Shown one piece after another: positions 8,847 to 20,514 of a stretch of 64,000 nt of DNA. The notes under the pieces are model-generated. The model made no database searches. It worked only from the letters and a program-made list of their open reading frames with translations, and had not been told where the DNA came from. The translations under genes and the position numbers were made by a program. Within the stretch, counting starts at the first letter, position 1. Each line of letters begins with the position of its first letter. The DNA lies in NCBI RefSeq assembly GCF_947493865.1, contig NZ_CANLTC010000010.1:56371-120370 (forward strand). Direction: 5' to 3'. This DNA comes from an uncultured Halomonas sp. GTDB taxonomy: Bacteria > Pseudomonadota > Gammaproteobacteria > Pseudomonadales > Halomonadaceae.

Positions 8847-9646
8847 GCGCCCTCTCCCGCCAGATGATTGGCGATGTTCACAAACTCGGCCACGCTCAGG
8901 GTCTGGGGCCGGCGGCCCGGGTCGATGCCCAGGGACTCTAGCGTGGCAACATCGAGTCGTTGCTTGAGATTGTTGCGTAGCGTCTTGCGCCGTTGCCCAA
9001 AGGCTTCTCGCACGATGTCGGCAAACAGTACCTCATCCCTTGCCGGATGAGGCAGCGTCTCATGGGGTACCAGCCGAACGATGGCGGATTCGATCTTGGG
9101 TTGGGGCACGAATGCCTCCGGCGGCACGCTGAACAGCGAATCCACCCGGCAATGATATTGCGCCATGACCGACAAACGCCCCCAGTCGCTGCCACCGGGA
9201 GTCGCCGCCAGGCGCTCGACCACCTCTTTTTGCAGCATGAAGTGCATATCGGCGACAGCTCCTCGCGTTGCGAGAAGATGAAAGATCAGCGGCGTCGAGA
9301 TGTTGTAGGGCAGATTGCCGGCAATACGCAGCAAGGGGCCATTGCCCTTGAGGGCGGCGAAGTCGAAGGTCAACGCATCGCCTTCGTGGATCACGAACTC
9401 AGGGTAGTTGAAGAATTGAACCCGCAAGCCGGGAATCAGGTCGCGGTCGAGCTCGATCACTTCCAGCTTGCCGGCGGCCTCGAGCAGCGGTTCCGTCAAG
9501 GCGCCCTGGCCCGGGCCGATTTCGATCAGGCGCTGATCGGGCCGTGGCGCGATGGTTTTCACGATACGAGAAATGATACCGGGATCACGCAGAAAATTCT
9601 GCCCGAAGCGCTTGCGTGCTCGTGGCGTTGGGGGGCGAGATGCCAT
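8843..9646 (-). CDS. rsmA: 16S rRNA dimethyladenosine transferase RsmA (KsgA)
   Basis: SAM-dependent enzyme that dimethylates A1518 and A1519 of 16S rRNA late in 30S assembly. It is 267 aa. Motifs are RFGQNFL, the SAM-binding EIGPGQGALTE, EGDALTFD and the catalytic NLPYNIS; the C-terminal helical domain holds FGQRRKTLRNNLK. The start at 9646 gives MASRPPTPRARKRFGQNFL. The ribosome binding site is weak (AAGGAC about 11 nt upstream). It lies 34 bp after pdxA and overlaps apaG by four bases. Confidence 0.97.
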   Translation of the reverse strand: MASRPPTPRARKRFGQNFLRDPGIISRIVKTIAPRPDQRLIEIGPGQGALTEPLLEAAGKLEVIELDRDLIPGLRVQFFNYPEFVIHEGDALTFDFAALKGNGPLLRIAGNLPYNISTPLIFHLLATRGAVADMHFMLQKEVVERLAATPGGSDWGRLSVMAQYHCRVDSLFSVPPEAFVPQPKIESAIVRLVPHETLPHPARDEVLFADIVREAFGQRRKTLRNNLKQRLDVATLESLGIDPGRRPQTLSVAEFVNIANHLAGEGA

Positions 9647-9680
9647 ACGAAGAAAATGTCCTTGCTGTTTAACTTGCCAA

Positions 9681-10706
9681 TCAATGAGGGCGAGAGGCAT
9701 TGGCCATTTCGATCGCCATTTCGATCGCCACCTGAAGGCTACCGATATCCACATTGCCGCCACCGGCAAGATCCAGCGCCGTGCCGTGATCCACCGAGGT
9801 GCGCACGATAGGCAACCCAAGGGTAATATTGGCGGCGCGTCCGAAGCCAGCGTACTTCAAGACCGGCAACCCTTGATCGTGGTACATGGCCAGCACCGCA
9901 TCGGCATCATCGAGATGCCTGGGCGTAAAGAGCGTATCCGCGGGCAAGGGGCCATCCAGCACCAACCCCTCTTCACGCAGCCGGGCCAGCGCCGGGATGA
10001 TCGTGTCGATTTCCTCACGGCCCAGGTGCCCGCCTTCGCCGGCGTGTGGATTCAGGCCGCATACGGCAATACGTGGCCGAGCGACGCCGAAATAGCGCGT
10101 CAGTTCACTGGCAAGAATACGCAGTACCCGGCACAACCCCTCGACGGTGATGGCCTCCGCCACCGCGCGTAGCGGCAAATGCGTGGTTGCCAGGGCCACC
10201 CGCAGCTCTCTCTTCATGGCACGGGCCGTCGCGCGAGTGGCCAGCATCATCACCACCTCTTCACTGCCGCAGGCATCCCGCAGATATTCCGTGTGACCGG
10301 TGAAATGCGGATGGCCGCCCTCGATGATCACGCCCTTGTGCAACGGCGCCGTCACCATGGCCTGGGCTTGCCCTTGACGGCAGGCGTCGATTGCCCGGTC
10401 GAGCACGGCAAGCACATAGCCTGCATTTGCCGGATCCAGGCGGCCCGTTTCAACCGGCGCCGCGAGCGTCACCGGCCAGACCGGTAGCATCCCGGGGCGC
10501 GAATCCGGCACCTCGTCACTCTCCGCGAGTACGCAAAGCTCGACCTCAAGCCCTAACCCTGCAGCACGCTGCGCCAGCAGGTCCGGATCGCCAATCGTCA
10601 CGATACGCGCAGGCAGTGGCACCTGGTCGCAGACAAGCTTCAGTATCAGGTCGGGACCGATACCCGCGGGTTCGCCGCTGGTCAGTGCCAGCACCGGCGA
10701 ACTCAT
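9681..10706 (-). CDS. pdxA: 4-hydroxythreonine-4-phosphate dehydrogenase PdxA
   Basis: NAD-dependent oxidation in the DXP-dependent pyridoxal phosphate pathway. It is 341 aa. Metal-binding histidines lie in HPHFTGHTE, NPHAGEGG and MYHDQGLPVLK; TSGEPAGIGPDL starts the protein. The C-terminus contains a perfect 12-bp tandem duplication (repeat unit encoding EMAI) near 9704-9730, giving AIEMAIEMA. The start overlaps the surA stop by four bases (ATGA). Confidence 0.97.
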   Translation of the reverse strand: MSSPVLALTSGEPAGIGPDLILKLVCDQVPLPARIVTIGDPDLLAQRAAGLGLEVELCVLAESDEVPDSRPGMLPVWPVTLAAPVETGRLDPANAGYVLAVLDRAIDACRQGQAQAMVTAPLHKGVIIEGGHPHFTGHTEYLRDACGSEEVVMMLATRATARAMKRELRVALATTHLPLRAVAEAITVEGLCRVLRILASELTRYFGVARPRIAVCGLNPHAGEGGHLGREEIDTIIPALARLREEGLVLDGPLPADTLFTPRHLDDADAVLAMYHDQGLPVLKYAGFGRAANITLGLPIVRTSVDHGTALDLAGGGNVDIGSLQVAIEMAIEMANASRPH

Positions 10707-12001
10707 CCGCGGCTGTTTTCCAGACGGTTGTCGACATAGGCGTCGTTGCGAATCTGCTGCATCCAGGTTTCCAGCTCATCGTTGGCTTTACGCTGGAAGA
10801 GCGTGTCGCGAATCTGATTGCGCTGAGCCTCGTTGGTAACGTCCTGCTGACGACGCTCCAGCACTTCGATCAGATGATAGCCAAATCGTGAGCGCACAGG
10901 TTGGGAAATTTCACCCACGGGCAGCGATGTCATGGCCTCTTCAAACCCCGGCACCATCTGCCCCGGGCGAACCCACCCCAGATCGCCGCCATTGAGGGCG
11001 CTTCCTCGATCATCGCTGACCTCCTGGGCAACCCGGGCAAAATCCTGGCCCGAGGCAATACGCTGACGCGCCTGTTCCGCCAGGGCTTCGGCCTGCTGGG
11101 CATCCCGGGCGGGATTCGTCTCGATGAGAATATGGCGCACACGCTGCTCATCCACGACCGCCTGTTGCTGACCGCCATCGTCCCGGGCTTGCAGCTTGAT
11201 CAGATGAAAGCCATTCGGGCTGCGAATCGGTTCGCTGACCTGCCCCACCCCAAGTTGCGGAATCACGTCGGCGAATACGGCGGGAATCTCGGCGGCACGC
11301 TGCCAGCCCATGTCGCCGCCTTCCAGGGCATTGGAGCCATCGGACTGCGCCGCGGCCAGTTCGGCGAAATCGGCGCCGCTCTGCAGCTGCCGGTAAAGCG
11401 CCTCGGCCTCGCGCTGAGCAGCCTGAGCCTGCTGCGGGCTCGGCGACTGGGGCAGTCCTACCAGAATGTGACCAAGACGGTAGCGGGTGTTGTCGCTACC
11501 GGTTTGCTGCTCGAGATAGCGCTGCACTTCCCGGTCGGACACCTTGATGCCACTGGCGACGCGGCGCTGCTGCAAATCACGCATCAGCATCTCGCGGCGG
11601 ATCTGCTCGCGCACCACCGCCAGGGAAAGGCCATCCGCCTCCAGGGTATCGGCAAATTGCTCGAGGCTCATGCCGTTGTTCTGGGCCACGGAGCGCACCG
11701 CGCGGTTGAGTTCGGTATCGTCCACGGACAGATTGGCTTCTTCCGCCATCTGCAGCTGGATCTGTTCGACGATCATGCGCTCCAGCACCTGATTGCGCAG
11801 CGCCTGCTCGTCGGGCACGGCGATATTGCGACCCGCAAGCTGACCTCGCGCCTGAGTGACGCGATTTTCAAGCTCGCTCGCCATGATGGCGTCGTCGTTG
11901 ACCACCGCCACGATGCGATCAAGCGGTTCCAAGGCCAACGCATGGCTTGTCATGCTCAATGCCAGTGCCAAACCCAACGTTGCAAACATGCGTTTGCCCA
12001 T
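10703..12001 (-). CDS. surA: Periplasmic chaperone / peptidyl-prolyl isomerase SurA
   Basis: Carries unfolded outer-membrane proteins, including LptD, through the periplasm. It is 432 aa with a signal peptide (MGKRMFATLGLALALSMTSHALA). An N-terminal chaperone domain with DRIVAVVNDDAI follows, then two parvulin domains at about residues 170-275 and 285-390 (RLGHILVGLP and RVRHILIETNP), and a C-terminal helix. It is 19 bp downstream of lptD and overlaps pdxA, so chaperone and client share a transcript. Confidence 0.97.
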   Translation of the reverse strand: MGKRMFATLGLALALSMTSHALALEPLDRIVAVVNDDAIMASELENRVTQARGQLAGRNIAVPDEQALRNQVLERMIVEQIQLQMAEEANLSVDDTELNRAVRSVAQNNGMSLEQFADTLEADGLSLAVVREQIRREMLMRDLQQRRVASGIKVSDREVQRYLEQQTGSDNTRYRLGHILVGLPQSPSPQQAQAAQREAEALYRQLQSGADFAELAAAQSDGSNALEGGDMGWQRAAEIPAVFADVIPQLGVGQVSEPIRSPNGFHLIKLQARDDGGQQQAVVDEQRVRHILIETNPARDAQQAEALAEQARQRIASGQDFARVAQEVSDDRGSALNGGDLGWVRPGQMVPGFEEAMTSLPVGEISQPVRSRFGYHLIEVLERRQQDVTNEAQRNQIRDTLFQRKANDELETWMQQIRNDAYVDNRLENSRG

Positions 12002-12020
12002 GCAAAACCTCGCTCACTAT

Positions 12021-14441
12021 CTAGAATTGTGTCGGTTGATAACCTGGAATGGACTCTTCGAAGAAGGCATCGGTTCCCTGACCTACACCGCCCAGGCCCT
12101 TGAAGACGAAGCTCAGGAAGATACCGCGATCCCTGTAGTCGTCGTCAATGGTATTGGCGGTGTCGTTATCCTCGAGCCATTCGCGCCAGGCGACCTGTAA
12201 GCCGTAACAGCAATCGTTCCATTGGATACCGGCCAACTGTTCAAGAGAACGGCTGTTGGTGTTGTCGTAAGTATAGCGCCCGATCAGATCCAGACTCGGC
12301 GTGGCTCGATAGGCAAATGATACATCGTACTCTTCCCGGTCGTAGCCTAGTTGATCTTCGGGGTCGCCGGAGGGATCGAAGCCTTCGAGCTGCCAGCGAT
12401 AGCCCACATTGAACACGTGACCAGCAGGATTGCGATAGCGCAGATAGGTGGCGCTACGCTCGGTTAGCTCCCGATCCGTGTCATAGAACCACTCGTAGCG
12501 AGTGCTCCAGCGATCGTTTACTTGCCAATCGAGCTGAGTGACCACTGGTGAACGATCCCGGGTGGCACTATACCAGCGCTCGAAGTTGGTCTCCCGATTG
12601 GGCAATGTATCCGGATCGCCGTTCATGTCGATATTACGGTCTTCAAAGTAGGCGCTTTGTCCCACGCCCAGGGACAGGCGCTGGCGACCGCTGTCATCCT
12701 CGAGGAAACGCGTCGCCACGCCATAGGAGACCTTGTTGACGTCCCCGATCCGATCGGCGCCGGTAAAGCGATAGGGCGACCATAGCTGGTTATAGGAGAA
12801 GGCCCGCTCGTCGGTATCGAAATCCGGGAAGTCGCTTTGATCCCGCTCCGGCACATAGGCGTAATAAAGACGCGGCTCCAGGGTCTGGCGCCAGTCGGAA
12901 TCGAAGGCGCTGAGTCCGCGCTCGAAGATCAGGCCGCTATCCACGGAGCTGACCGGCACGGTGCGATTCAGGTCAGTATCCCGCGCGGTATTGCGCTGAC
13001 CGTAATCCAGACTGTAGCTGGTATTGAGCAGTTCGAAACGCGGCTCGAAAAAACCCCAGGACGTGTCTTTACGCCACCCGACTGCCGGCGCCAGGTGCAC
13101 CCGCGACCCGGTGGCCGCCTCGGCTATGGGCACCCGCCTTTCATTGATATCACGCCAGAAGTAGGTCGCGTTGGAGCGCCACTGCTGATACACGCCATTA
13201 TCCTGGGACCAGGCCGCATTGGCGGTCAGACTCGGCAAGCGATAAAACGGCTTGTCGTTGTCATTCAGCGGAAACTCCATGCGCTGATAGCCCTGGGTCT
13301 TGGCTTCCAGGAACCAGGTGGTACCGGTGTAGTTGAGCTGAGCCAGGCGCGACAGGAATTCGGTATCGTTTTCGGCGAAATTACGCCCGAAGTCCTCGAA
13401 ATAGCGCCCGTCGCTGGCGGCACCGTAATGCAGATCGTAGCGCAGTCGCGGCGTGAAGCGACCACGATGGGAATAGTCGATATACCAGCGATCCTCGCCT
13501 TCGAAGACGTCCGGTGGATCATTGGGGTTGTCGTTGTCGCCGCCCTCGTCGCTGGAAAGGTAGGCGCCCTCGATCTGCCCCAGGTCTTCAGAGAACAGGT
13601 AGCGGAACTCGCCCCCCAGCAGTAGCCCATGATTGGTGAGCCAGCGCGGCGTCAGCGTGGCGTCGTAATTGGGCCCCAGATTGAAATAGTAGGGCTGGGC
13701 GTAATCGAAGGAATCGCCGGAAAAGCCCAGGGTCGGCCATAGAAAGCCGGACTGCCGACGATCGTCGATGGGAAAACGCACCCAGGGCCAATAGAAGACC
13801 GGCACGTGCCCGACCTCCAATCGCGCATCGGTAGCAGTACCGACGCCCTCCTCGCGGTCGAGCACTACGTCGTTACCGATCAGCCGCCATAGCTTGCTGC
13901 CCGGTTCGCAGGTCGTGAAACTGGCCTCTGACAGCCGATAGCGACCATCTTCAAGCCGGGCCAGACGCTGGGCGTCGCCCCGCAGACGCTGGCGGTGCAC
14001 CACATAGTGCGCACCGTCGACCTGGGCGGCGTCACTGTCCAGCGCCATCTGCGCCGAATCACCGCGCACCAGCAGCCCCTGATCGCGCATCGCCAGCGGC
14101 CCCTCGGCGAATAATGTGTCCCGAGCTGCATTGACCCGCACTTCGGCTGCTTCGAGTTGACTGGTATCGCGGCGCAACACCACGTCGCCTCGCAGCAATG
14201 TCTCGCCTTCGGTGCCATACGTAGCGCTATTCGATGACGACAGCACCTCTTGCGGCGTTTTGCCTGGGGCAAGCTGATATTCCGGAATGACATAGCGGCC
14301 TCGACATAAGGCATCCGTGGGAGCATCTTCACCCCAGGCTTGCCAATCGAGCTGATCCGCCGGAAGCGGCGTCGGCGGTGCCGCGTAGGCACCGTTCGTG
14401 ACCAGACCGGCGAGGGCAGTCCACAACAATCGCTTGCCCAT
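12021..14441 (-). CDS. lptD: LPS-assembly outer-membrane protein LptD
   Basis: Beta-barrel that, with LptE, inserts lipopolysaccharide into the outer leaflet. It is 806 aa with a signal peptide ending in GAYA. A periplasmic LptA/OstA-like domain follows at about residues 75-200, then a 26-strand barrel ending in aromatic F. The cysteines needed for disulfide-controlled assembly are all present: C46, C178 and the pair C744-C745. The start at 14441 has GAGGAT just upstream and gives a clear signal peptide; longer in-frame starts do not. It is divergent from amgK and heads the lptD-surA-pdxA-rsmA-apaG-apaH run. Confidence 0.97.
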   Translation of the reverse strand: MGKRLLWTALAGLVTNGAYAAPPTPLPADQLDWQAWGEDAPTDALCRGRYVIPEYQLAPGKTPQEVLSSSNSATYGTEGETLLRGDVVLRRDTSQLEAAEVRVNAARDTLFAEGPLAMRDQGLLVRGDSAQMALDSDAAQVDGAHYVVHRQRLRGDAQRLARLEDGRYRLSEASFTTCEPGSKLWRLIGNDVVLDREEGVGTATDARLEVGHVPVFYWPWVRFPIDDRRQSGFLWPTLGFSGDSFDYAQPYYFNLGPNYDATLTPRWLTNHGLLLGGEFRYLFSEDLGQIEGAYLSSDEGGDNDNPNDPPDVFEGEDRWYIDYSHRGRFTPRLRYDLHYGAASDGRYFEDFGRNFAENDTEFLSRLAQLNYTGTTWFLEAKTQGYQRMEFPLNDNDKPFYRLPSLTANAAWSQDNGVYQQWRSNATYFWRDINERRVPIAEAATGSRVHLAPAVGWRKDTSWGFFEPRFELLNTSYSLDYGQRNTARDTDLNRTVPVSSVDSGLIFERGLSAFDSDWRQTLEPRLYYAYVPERDQSDFPDFDTDERAFSYNQLWSPYRFTGADRIGDVNKVSYGVATRFLEDDSGRQRLSLGVGQSAYFEDRNIDMNGDPDTLPNRETNFERWYSATRDRSPVVTQLDWQVNDRWSTRYEWFYDTDRELTERSATYLRYRNPAGHVFNVGYRWQLEGFDPSGDPEDQLGYDREEYDVSFAYRATPSLDLIGRYTYDNTNSRSLEQLAGIQWNDCCYGLQVAWREWLEDNDTANTIDDDYRDRGIFLSFVFKGLGGVGQGTDAFFEESIPGYQPTQF

Positions 14442-14474
14442 GTATCCTCGGTGTCCTTGGCGGTTGGAATCGGT

Positions 14475-14480
14475 ATTATA
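14475..14480 (-). promoter_or_regulatory. Candidate -10 box for lptD
   Basis: On the minus strand a perfect TATAAT lies 34 bp upstream of the lptD start. A good -35 is not apparent (CAGACG at 16-bp spacing is weak) and no sigmaE-type -35 GGAACTT is visible. Confidence 0.35.
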
Positions 14481-14594
14481 CAGTCCCCGTGCCACACGTC
14501 TGCTTTTCGCGGGCAAGGTGCCGAATACAGGGACTGCGCTAATGAGGCCCTCAGCATGCGGCGACCAATTGATCCCGTCAACCAAGGAGTTCCA

Positions 14595-16303
<1,709 letters not shown>

Positions 16304-16392
16304 CAGCGTCGGTGAATGAATCTGCGTGCAGACAACATGCGGCGGCTGAGCGATTCTCCGCCGGAGTAACCACAGAAGGGAACGAGAAGATA

Positions 16393-16812
16393 ATGAAAGC
16401 CACTGTCAAATGGACCGAGGGTCGTCAATTTGTAGCCGAATCCGGAAGCGGCCACGGCGTCGTGATCGATGGCCCGCCGGATCACGGCGGTCGCAATACC
16501 GGACCGCGCCCGATGGAGATGCTGCTGATGGGCATGGGCGCCTGCACGGCGTTCGATGTGCTCGAAATTCTGGAGAAATCCCGTGCCCCGGTCAGCGACT
16601 GTACCGCCAGCCTCGAGGCGGAACGCGCCGACGACATACCCAGCGTATTCACCAGGATTCACGTGCACTTCACCGTTGTCGGCAGCGGCTTGAAGGAAAG
16701 CCAGGTCAAGCGCGCCGTCGAGCTTTCCGCGGAGAAATACTGCAGCGCCTCGATCATGCTGACGCGTGGCGGTGTCGAAGTAACCCATTCATACGAGATC
16801 GTCAGCGAATAA
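16393..16812 (+). CDS. OsmC family protein (YhfA-like)
   Basis: Member of the OsmC/Ohr superfamily of thiol-dependent peroxidases; this YhfA-like branch has no firmly established substrate. It is 139 aa. Both redox cysteines are present, in GACTAFDVLEIL and EKYCSASIML, and RPMEMLLMGMGACTA is typical. The ATG at 16393 is preferred because it begins the conserved MKATVKWTEGRQFVAESGSG. It lies 89 bp after murU and upstream of speD. Direct protection from organic peroxides is possible but inferred. Confidence 0.88.
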   Translation: MKATVKWTEGRQFVAESGSGHGVVIDGPPDHGGRNTGPRPMEMLLMGMGACTAFDVLEILEKSRAPVSDCTASLEAERADDIPSVFTRIHVHFTVVGSGLKESQVKRAVELSAEKYCSASIMLTRGGVEVTHSYEIVSE

Positions 16813-17001
16813 TCTGCAAATTTTTACACCGCAACAAGTGCGTCCCGTGAACAGGATGTGCATAATACGCGCCTTTCCTTCAGGTCAGGTCGAACGCGAA
16901 TCCTTCGCTTCAGCGCACCAACTATTGTTGCGGCTTGTCTTGTCCCGGTTCCGGTGCTCGTTCGCCGGATAATCATCCTTCGATCGATTGGGAGGTTGAA
17001 T

Positions 17002-17796
17002 GTGAGTGGAAATCTCCGACTCCACGGGTTCAACAATCTAACCAGCTCCTTGAGCTTCAATATCTACGATATTTGTTACGCCAAGACGGAAGAACAGCGC
17101 GAAGCCTATATCGACTACATCGACGAGCTATACAACGCCGAGCGCTTGACCCAGATATTGAAGGACGTGACCAACATCATCGGTGCACATGTGCTCAATA
17201 TCGCCCGCCAGGACTATGAGCCCCATGGCGCCAGCGTGACCATCCTGATTGCGGAGCATGAGCTCGACGAAACCGATGCGAATCAGACGGAACCTGGCCC
17301 AGGACCGCTACCTCAGGCCGTCGTGGGTCATCTGGACAAGAGCCATGTCACGGTGCACAGCTACCCCGAGTCCCACCCGGACAATGGCATCAGTACCTTT
17401 CGTCTGGATATCGATGTCTCCACCTGCGGCATGATCAGCCCGCTCAAGGCGTTGAACTATCTGATTCACAGCTTCGATTCGGATATCGTCACCACGGATT
17501 ATCGCGTGCGCGGTTTCACTCGGGACGTGAATGGCCGCAAGCTGTTCATCGATCACGACATCACCTCGATCCAGGATTACCTGGCGGAGGACACCAAGCA
17601 CGCCTATCAGATGATCGATGTGAATGTTTATCAAGAGAACATGTTTCACACCAAGATGCTCTTGAAGGATTTCGACCTCGACAACTATCTGTTCGGCACG
17701 TCTCGCCGCGATTTGACCTTCGAGGAAGCGCGGGACATCGAGACTCGGCTACGCAACGAGATGCTCGAGATTTTTTATTCCCGCAATCTGGAGTGA
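17002..17796 (+). CDS. speD: S-adenosylmethionine decarboxylase proenzyme (class 1A) SpeD
   Basis: Pyruvoyl enzyme that makes decarboxylated SAM for spermidine synthesis. The proenzyme self-cleaves at serine 114 within [17 protein letters not shown] to form the beta chain and the pyruvoyl alpha chain. From a GTG at 17002 the product is 264 aa, the same length as the E. coli enzyme. GGGAGG lies 7 nt upstream; the family start ([10 protein letters not shown]) follows at once, so longer in-frame starts are rejected. It ends at a strong bidirectional terminator shared with coq7. Confidence 0.97.
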   Translation: MSGNLRLHGFNNLTSSLSFNIYDICYAKTEEQREAYIDYIDELYNAERLTQILKDVTNIIGAHVLNIARQDYEPHGASVTILIAEHELDETDANQTEPGPGPLPQAVVGHLDKSHVTVHSYPESHPDNGISTFRLDIDVSTCGMISPLKALNYLIHSFDSDIVTTDYRVRGFTRDVNGRKLFIDHDITSIQDYLAEDTKHAYQMIDVNVYQENMFHTKMLLKDFDLDNYLFGTSRRDLTFEEARDIETRLRNEMLEIFYSRNLE

Positions 17797-17834
17797 CTCG
17801 GGTCGCGCGAGAAGCGTGCTTCATGCCCCTGGGA

Positions 17835-17865
17835 AAAGCCCGCGACATTCAATGTCGCGGGCTTT
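17835..17865. terminator. Bidirectional terminator between speD and coq7
   Basis: A perfect 15-bp inverted repeat (AAAGCCCGCGACATT and its complement) around a single central C, with A and T runs on the two sides. It lies between convergent genes and can serve both strands. Confidence 0.9.
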
Positions 17866-17889
17866 GTGCCTGGCATGAACCGCGCAGTC

Positions 17890-18531
17890 TCATAGGCGAG
17901 AGACGCTAGCCGTCATCACTTTCGACATCAATCGCATGCCGAGCTTGACCGGCAAGGGGAAGCGACTGCCCCCGGCTTCCAGCGCCCAGTGCTCATGATG
18001 CGCCTCATCTATACGCATCTGTTCGAGGATGGCGCGGGAGCGCCGGTCGCCACTGGGCAGGCGATCCAGATGGCTATCGAGATGCCGTCCTACCTGCTCC
18101 TCGGTAGCCGCAACGAAGCCTAGACTGATGTTGTCGCCCACCGCGCCGGCCAGTGCTCCCATGCCGAAAGAAGAGGCATAAAACAGCGGGTTGAGGTAAC
18201 TGGTACGGCCATCGAGTTCCGTGAGCCGCGCATCGCACCAGGCCAGATGATCGACCTCCTCCTGGGCGGCCTTCTCCATCTGCATCCGGGTATCCGCCAG
18301 CTTGGCGGTCAGCCCCTGGCCTTGATAGAGCGCCTGAGCACAGACCTCGCCGGTATGATTGATGCGCATCAGGCTCTCGGCCTGGCTGCGTTCGCTTTCG
18401 CTCATTTCGATATCCTGCTGCCCCGTGGCCGGCGAGGGGCGGGACGACTGGGCGGCATGCGGTACCAGCGTACGCAGAATGGTATCGAACTGATGAATCA
18501 GATTGTCGGCACGGCTGAGCTTACGATTCAT
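17890..18531 (-). CDS. coq7: Demethoxyubiquinone hydroxylase Coq7
   Basis: Di-iron membrane-associated hydroxylase that carries out the C6 hydroxylation of ubiquinone synthesis, replacing the flavoprotein UbiF of E. coli. It is 213 aa. Ligands fall in [18 protein letters not shown], the EEVDHLAW motif, and the C-terminal [14 protein letters not shown]. The start at 18531 has GGGAG upstream and gives [16 protein letters not shown]; a longer in-frame start is unlikely. It converges on speD and is divergent from pgi across a 315-bp AT-rich gap. Confidence 0.96.
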   Translation of the reverse strand: MNRKLSRADNLIHQFDTILRTLVPHAAQSSRPSPATGQQDIEMSESERSQAESLMRINHTGEVCAQALYQGQGLTAKLADTRMQMEKAAQEEVDHLAWCDARLTELDGRTSYLNPLFYASSFGMGALAGAVGDNISLGFVAATEEQVGRHLDSHLDRLPSGDRRSRAILEQMRIDEAHHEHWALEAGGSRFPLPVKLGMRLMSKVMTASVSRL

Positions 18532-18846
18532 GAGGAACTCCCGGGAAGTACGTTGCTCATTGTAGACGAGCATTGGGGGAAGCAGAAGCCAGGGTGGGTC
18601 TTGGTCGGGAGCGTTGGGGCTGATATGGCGCTTCAACTCGGTGCATGCTAACTAAATTCAGGATACGTTACTAAAGAAACGAAAATAATATTTTTTTGGT
18701 AAAAATAACGATAAAACCTCTCAATTTTTGGTTAACTTACTACATTGAATAAATGCATTCTTAGCCTTTCTTACGCTAGTCTTGATTAACAGTGTTTACC
18801 ATTCAGCCAAGGCTGGCTCGACTCCCAACAACAACGAGAGGACACA
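18532..18846. other. AT-rich divergent intergenic region (coq7 / pgi)
   Basis: No gene is visible in these 315 bp. The stretch from about 18655 to 18790 is strikingly AT-rich against a GC-rich background, with A/T runs (AATAATATTTTTTTGG) and a GAAT...ATTC palindrome near 18747-18760. It must hold the promoters of coq7 (minus) and pgi (plus); GAGAGGAC just before 18847 is the pgi ribosome binding site. I could not place a convincing -35/-10 pair or a HexR or Cra operator. Confidence 0.5.
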
Positions 18847-20514
18847 ATGTTCCAACTCACCCGCAGCGTCACTTGGCAGGCCCTTGAGCGCTTGCGCGAT
18901 GCAACCGCCAATGACCGCATCAGCGACTATTTTGCCAGTGATCCCCAGCGCTTCGACAAGATGAGCCTGCGGGTCGGCGGGCTTTTCCTCGACTACTCTA
19001 AGCACCTGATCTCCGACGCTGTGCTGGCCAAGCTGCTGGAGCTGGCGGATCACTCGGTGCTGGTGCAGCGCCGGGCCCAGATGTTCTCCGGGGACATCAT
19101 CAACGTCACCGAGGATCGGCCGGTGCTGCATACCGCCCTGCGCCACCTCGGCGACGATCCCGTGCAGGTCGATGGCAAGGACGTCATGCCGGAGATTCAT
19201 CAGACCCGCGAACAGATCAAACGCTTCTCCGAGGCGGTGCGCAGTGGCGAATGGCGCGGCCATAGCGGCGAGCGTATCAAGGATGTGGTCAACATCGGTA
19301 TCGGCGGCTCGGACCTGGGACCCAACATGGCCTGCCGGGCACTGCTCAAGTATCGCCACCCGGAACTCAATTTTCATTTCGTTTCCAACGTCGACGGCGC
19401 CCATATCCAGAAGGTGCTCAAACGCCTCGACCCGGCCACGACGCTGTTCATCGTCTCCACCAAGACCTTCTCCACCCAGGAAACGCTGCTCAATGCCAAG
19501 ACCGCACGCCGCTGGTTCCTCGAGAATGCCGGCGACGGCGCCGATGTAGGGGCGCATTTCATCGCCGCCTCGACCAATCGCAAGGCGGCCATGGCATTCG
19601 GCATCCGCGAGGAGAACGTCTTCGAGTTCTGGGCCTGGGTCGGCGGGCGCTACTCCATGTGGTCGTCCATCGGCCTACCCATCGCCCTGTCGGTCGGCTT
19701 CGAGGGCTTCATGAAGTTGCTCGAAGGTGCTTATGCCATGGATCGCCACTTCATCGAGGCCCCCTTCGATCGCAACATGCCGGTGCTGATGGCGCTGATC
19801 GGCATCTGGTACATCAATTTCCAGAACGCCGAAACCCAGGCCATCGTGCCCTACGATCAGGCCTTGCATCAGTTGCCGGCTTTTTTGCAACAGCTCGACA
19901 TGGAATCCAACGGCAAGTCGGTGGATATCTTCGGCAAACCGGTCGGCTACAAGACCGGGCCCATCGTCTGGGGTGAGACCGGCTCCAACGGCCAGCATGC
20001 CTTCTTCCAGCTGCTGCATCAGGGCACCCGCTACGTGCCCATCGACTTCATCGCCTCGCTGAAGCCCGAGCCCGGCATGGAGGAGCATCACTTCGCGCTG
20101 CTGACCAACATGCTCGCCCAGGCCAACGCTTTCATGGAGGGCAGCCAGGAAGAGAGCAAGGAGCACGGCCAGCTCGATCACTACAGTTGCCCGGGTAACC
20201 GCCCTTCCAGCACCCTGCTGCTCGATGAATTGACACCCCACAACCTGGGCGCCCTGATCGCCCTCTACGAGCACAAGGTGTTCGTGCAAGGGGCAATCTG
20301 GAACATCAACTCCTTCGACCAGTGGGGCGTGCAGCTCGGCAAACGTATCGCCGGCGAGATCAGCGAACGTATCGACGAGCGCACCCAGGACTTCGACGCC
20401 TCCACCCAAGGACTCTTGGCGCTGGTACGGGCGCATTTCAAGGACCATCAAGCATCGCCAACCGCCGGCAAGCGCCCGGGCAAATCCACCCCAAAACGGG
20501 AAAAGCGTTCATGA
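18847..20514 (+). CDS. pgi: Glucose-6-phosphate isomerase
   Basis: Interconverts glucose-6-phosphate and fructose-6-phosphate. It is 555 aa, near the E. coli length. Active-site segments are NIGIGGSDLGP, VSTKTFSTQETL, GGRYSMWSSIGLP, DMESNGKSV, the catalytic histidine in GSNGQHAFFQLLHQGT, and the lysine in YEHKVFVQG. The C-terminal tail is Lys-rich and less conserved. It is coupled to the fructokinase gene by a four-base ATGA overlap. Fructose from mannitol or sorbitol can therefore be phosphorylated and isomerised for the Entner-Doudoroff or pentose routes. Confidence 0.98.
   Translation: MFQLTRSVTWQALERLRDATANDRISDYFASDPQRFDKMSLRVGGLFLDYSKHLISDAVLAKLLELADHSVLVQRRAQMFSGDIINVTEDRPVLHTALRHLGDDPVQVDGKDVMPEIHQTREQIKRFSEAVRSGEWRGHSGERIKDVVNIGIGGSDLGPNMACRALLKYRHPELNFHFVSNVDGAHIQKVLKRLDPATTLFIVSTKTFSTQETLLNAKTARRWFLENAGDGADVGAHFIAASTNRKAAMAFGIREENVFEFWAWVGGRYSMWSSIGLPIALSVGFEGFMKLLEGAYAMDRHFIEAPFDRNMPVLMALIGIWYINFQNAETQAIVPYDQALHQLPAFLQQLDMESNGKSVDIFGKPVGYKTGPIVWGETGSNGQHAFFQLLHQGTRYVPIDFIASLKPEPGMEEHHFALLTNMLAQANAFMEGSQEESKEHGQLDHYSCPGNRPSSTLLLDELTPHNLGALIALYEHKVFVQGAIWNINSFDQWGVQLGKRIAGEISERIDERTQDFDASTQGLLALVRAHFKDHQASPTAGKRPGKSTPKREKRS

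Noticed and set aside
10901..12103. 400-codon open frame on the plus strand
   Set aside because: Antisense shadow of surA in a GC-rich gene; composition is His/Leu/Gly-rich without a recognisable fold or ribosome binding site.
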